Part shown: in pieces, positions 62,201 through 64,000 of the stretch | Layout of the letters: the number at the start of each line of letters is the position of its first letter | Numbering within the stretch: the first letter of the stretch is position 1 | Origin: Ligilactobacillus faecis | Lineage (GTDB): Bacteria; Bacillota; Bacilli; Lactobacillales; Lactobacillaceae | Assembly: GCF_029889745.1 (NCBI RefSeq) | Contig: NZ_CP123639.1 | Coordinates: 872,501-936,500, forward strand | DNA length: 64,000 bases | Reading direction: 5' to 3' | Translations under genes and position numbers: made by a program | Notes under the pieces: generated by a model | What the model was told of the DNA's origin: nothing | The model's input: only the letters and a program-made list of their open reading frames with translations | Database searches by the model: none

Positions 62201-64000
62201 ACCTAAAACAATATATAAAAAAGTTAAAGAGCCGATCGTGTACTTTACTATTCCAGATCAAATGGAAGTCACTAAAATTGCGGGCTCAAATAGGTTCTAT
62301 GCTGTTAGGTCAGCTCAAGGGGAGGTCCCAGAGCCTAAAATATCTAGGAAGTACAATAGTGATAATCAGGAAGTTATTATTCTTGATTGGACTGGGACAG
62401 GCTTTGAACTTGGACCTACTGACAGAGTGGGCATTAATGTACAGGTCCGTAGTGATGCGTTAAATGGTTTTGATACGAACAGAACGACTGAGACCTTATA
62501 CGCTTACGAAGACAAAGCCAATAATAAGACTTTAGATCTATATACTGTAGCACAACTACAAGCGATGGGAGTTTCAACTGAAGGTTTACGTGCTTATGCT
62601 CCTAACTTCTATAGTGATAGAAATACTAGCTGGGTTCAAGTTGGTGGTGATTTTAGTAACTCTGATCTATCTGATTCATCTAAGACAAAGATCGTGTTTA
62701 ATGATGGCACGAGCGCTGATACTATACCGCTACTCTCAGGAACTAATAATGGCTATTTGCGGATCATTGCGCCTGTTGAAGTTAGACCAGTACCTTTGAT
62801 CAAGGGGACTGCTGATGTTGGTTTATCTTCTAGTGGTTTGAGTTATCCAGCTCAAGATTTTATTGATGTTAATGGTAAGAAGACTGGTCTTCAAACACTT
62901 CAAATGGGGATGGTCAATAATACCGCTGACCCATTAAAAGGTGTTATTTCAGTTATGAATCTCCCCCAAGTTGGAGTAGTTGATGGCAATAATCCTAATG
63001 CGACCCAAGATTTTACGCTAAATGTTAGTGGACCAGGGTCATTGGCAATTGATCCAACCAATAACTATGTCAATGACGCACATACAATGTATTATTCGAC
63101 GCAGTTAGCTACACTGAGTTCAGACGGTACAACGTTAACCTTTGAGGATGGATCGACATGGTCGCGTGGTCAAGCGCTCCCAAGTCAATTAAAGACTGCC
63201 GACCAAGTAACTGATTGGTCAACAGTCAAATCATTAGTATTATATGTGCCAGCATTGAGTGCAAGTAACAAGATCGTTTATCAATTTAACGCATATTCAC
63301 CGACAAGTGAGCATAATATGTCGAAGAAAGTTACTTTACGACAAGTCATGGGTTATGAAAATCAGCTCTCTTTAATCCCAGGGACAGTTACTGATACTTA
63401 TGCGACTTATGCTACTTTGAAGATCGTTGATCAAGATGGAAATCAGATCAACGGTTACAAAGATGTACAAGGTAAAGCTGCTTTAGATCCAAGCACTGGC
63501 GAGTATGTCATTGAAAATGGTGATCTTTTTGGTGAAGCGGGGAAAGCTTTAGTGCTTGATCCTCCCGAAACTATTACTGGATATAAATTCACACGAAACA
63601 CTTTCTCCCCAAGTACTCTTTTACAAGCCGATGGTTCTACTGTGGTGACAAGGGTCTATCAAGTCGATAAAGCGCGGTTACTTGAAGGATCGCTTAGTGG
63701 GACTGAGTTGGCGACTGCGACTGGTGATCCGCAAGCAAATACTGGAAGTAACTTCCAAGAAGATCCAACAGGGGTCAGCGCTATCAGCTTTAGTGTAACG
63801 GATGCACAATTAGCTCGTAAAGGATATCACTATACGATCACAGTAGTCGATCGTACGGGTAAACTACTGACAGATAAAGATGGACGTAGTGAATATGATA
63901 CTTTAGCTGATGCTTTAGTAGCTCAAGGAACATTTGATAGTACCAGTGATATCTCTGGTGCCACGCAAAACTTTATCGTTAATTATGTTGGTGATTTCCA
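59256..64000 (+). CDS. giant surface adhesin with KxYKxxKxW signal (3' truncated by the window)
   Basis: The frame opens at ATG 59256 with MLRYNVNSRLFKYTTEEKKR and stays open to the window end, at least 1581 residues. KLYKRKKMW at 22-30 fits the KxYKxGKxW signal used for accessory or serine-rich-protein export. Residues about 50-270 are low-complexity and rich in Thr, Ser, Glu, Lys and Gln, so probably a glycosylated or flexible spacer. The remainder is built of beta-rich domains; near 63800-64000 the segment GYHYTITVVDRTGKLLTDKD ending TQNFIVNYVGDF has the look of a mucin-binding (MucBP/Mub B2-like) repeat. The wall anchor would be beyond the window. Strong RBS TAGGAGGGG. Likely mediates host attachment or aggregation. 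Confidence 0.88.
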   Translation, partial: MLRYNVNSRLFKYTTEEKKRYKLYKRKKMWVVAGMSLFSTATLVQQVSADEAPLTSTTAQNDVKDETTQPVVNISETKESDPASQTSASVVAEKEQADGSSEQTATDKPQMISEQTQDTEESDAVNKADQPQVGTVSQGEVTAKETETSNGQDAPKDQDESVKGQATTVDKQESTPTEKDAPVEVAKDDQVGEQISDNKIQATAKEENVVDKVNKDVTETKTATSVVSSEQKQADEPAKVQGQVNGLHTKANIDFLEREKDLTPLKRTARSVATNKLETSLLATTASVEPKAADVTDGRSVGLTSLTQGDSYGTLSAPKVLEDGSKMYVYDAQGHANYSSQYQGKLGMTVSYTGKKGDKFSLVFSPLKNYPYTYYYVSPVEQMRPTGNPVKKREKNGSWTMTWTIEDAPDNVTVTRTQIIPAVDFFNHGHAATSGSDEYLPYKSGTGSDIKKYHGGESYEISFLINGEAAPANTRNEIVYKLGEEVIPNINIKSIGPVENSKVLRTVDENYLYVVTVDSDKYAGNGILRLSIPVPEHFLLDEQATKDYIKKSAYEGSYGEGLFSVTQPQGEGTPIVVDYLRVSSMASLNKVPFVGRYTSEQTTGESGQASGWYDVGDGEKHYFGQTNIDTGEALDASRAVKNLKSFAEKVLPRDGAKVYEDFSINLQYPIFNQRNSGIDEYESNTNFGSMPYYYGYDNLPTTHRMTINVPILENGAPYAPVLYSVGLKGKGLTSFTPTYHFDFPAEVTTTGIVMPLNNVSGDYADFRSYNPAQTGYIVVVTGADGSKITQRLQAGESYNPTTGVIDHFGKFSNGEKLAEGVKISAYDVTPDVPYYANAIMERSYNSTYYDGYHDIGTGYINILGYLNTLAQYGKDNVYTTNISVTSKNRKRSIQLDLRPFRAEDTVLNLPIRTVLPSSAGSGNNQSVYNLGDSLSLYLEAGGSLTKPTSVYKPGVNLDAGGILEGKPNNTATDLSGGYWVEEPKTIYKKVKEPIVYFTIPDQMEVTKIAGSNRFYAVRSAQGEVPEPKISRKYNSDNQEVIILDWTGTGFELGPTDRVGINVQVRSDALNGFDTNRTTETLYAYEDKANNKTLDLYTVAQLQAMGVSTEGLRAYAPNFYSDRNTSWVQVGGDFSNSDLSDSSKTKIVFNDGTSADTIPLLSGTNNGYLRIIAPVEVRPVPLIKGTADVGLSSSGLSYPAQDFIDVNGKKTGLQTLQMGMVNNTADPLKGVISVMNLPQVGVVDGNNPNATQDFTLNVSGPGSLAIDPTNNYVNDAHTMYYSTQLATLSSDGTTLTFEDGSTWSRGQALPSQLKTADQVTDWSTVKSLVLYVPALSASNKIVYQFNAYSPTSEHNMSKKVTLRQVMGYENQLSLIPGTVTDTYATYATLKIVDQDGNQINGYKDVQGKAALDPSTGEYVIENGDLFGEAGKALVLDPPETITGYKFTRNTFSPSTLLQADGSTVVTRVYQVDKARLLEGSLSGTELATATGDPQANTGSNFQEDPTGVSAISFSVTDAQLARKGYHYTITVVDRTGKLLTDKDGRSEYDTLADALVAQGTFDSTSDISGATQNFIVNYVGDF

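Overview
The window looks like a chromosomal segment of a lactic acid bacterium, most likely Ligilactobacillus or a close relative (inference). The evidence is the Lactobacillales gene set (LevR-type regulator with a lactose-family PTS, ScrA/ScrB/ScrR, IICBA glucose/maltose PTS, GH13 maltodextrin enzymes, KxYKxxKxW surface protein, FolT), strong AGGAGG ribosome sites with frequent TTG/GTG starts, and moderate GC with a marked preference for ATC/GATC codons. The rsmG-noc-parA-parB-DUF951-ychF block suggests proximity to the replication origin.

Layout. 1-262 is the end of an rRNA operon. 433-2465 holds a truncated Rgg-like regulator, a CPBP membrane protease and a luciferase-like oxidoreductase. 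2685-9657 is a LevR-type sigma-54 activator followed by an exact -24/-12 promoter and a five-gene operon: PTS IIB, IIA, an Eis-like acetyltransferase, PTS IIC and a MupG-like glycosidase. 9799-12109 is a glucose/maltose-type PTS with tandem cre-like operators. 13118-17376 is a class III lanthipeptide locus: a 40-residue precursor, attenuator, LanKC synthetase and ABC pair. 18343-21903 is an ABC exporter gene split by a roughly 2.0-kb IS200/IS605 element. 21967-24004 carries a palindromic operator, three tandem paralogous small genes of unknown family and an Rgg regulator. 24050-28909 is the sucrose regulon with a decayed sortase-anchor tail.

From 29029 to 41368 there is a decayed IS1182 fragment, a DUF975 gene, a maltodextrin pair (alpha-glucosidase and neopullulanase-like enzyme), a compact AT-rich circular-bacteriocin locus (34646-36171), a frameshifted LytTR regulator with its DUF3021 partner, a second neopullulanase-like protein that has lost its catalytic residues, and an IS1182 copy whose transposase is frameshifted at an A9 run. 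From 41377 to 58557 come a LysM-NlpC/P60 wall hydrolase with a WalR-like box, serC, a uracil-DNA-glycosylase-family gene, two transporters, folT behind a tetrahydrofolate riboswitch, a zinc/manganese ABC operon behind a Zur-like box, two hydrolases and the origin-proximal block. 58558-59255 is mostly terminators with a possible small RNA. 59256-64000 is the first about 1580 codons of a giant surface adhesin that runs off the window.

The strongest new-biology candidates are the two short-peptide loci that ordinary gene calling tends to miss: the class III lanthipeptide (precursor 13156-13278) and the 61-residue circular bacteriocin (34789-35070) whose cluster lacks the usual ATPase. Next come the catalytically dead GH13 paralogue and the triplicated unknown family beside an Rgg regulator. 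Both peptide loci are more AT-rich than their neighbours, which suggests horizontal acquisition. All functional calls are read from sequence without database searches.
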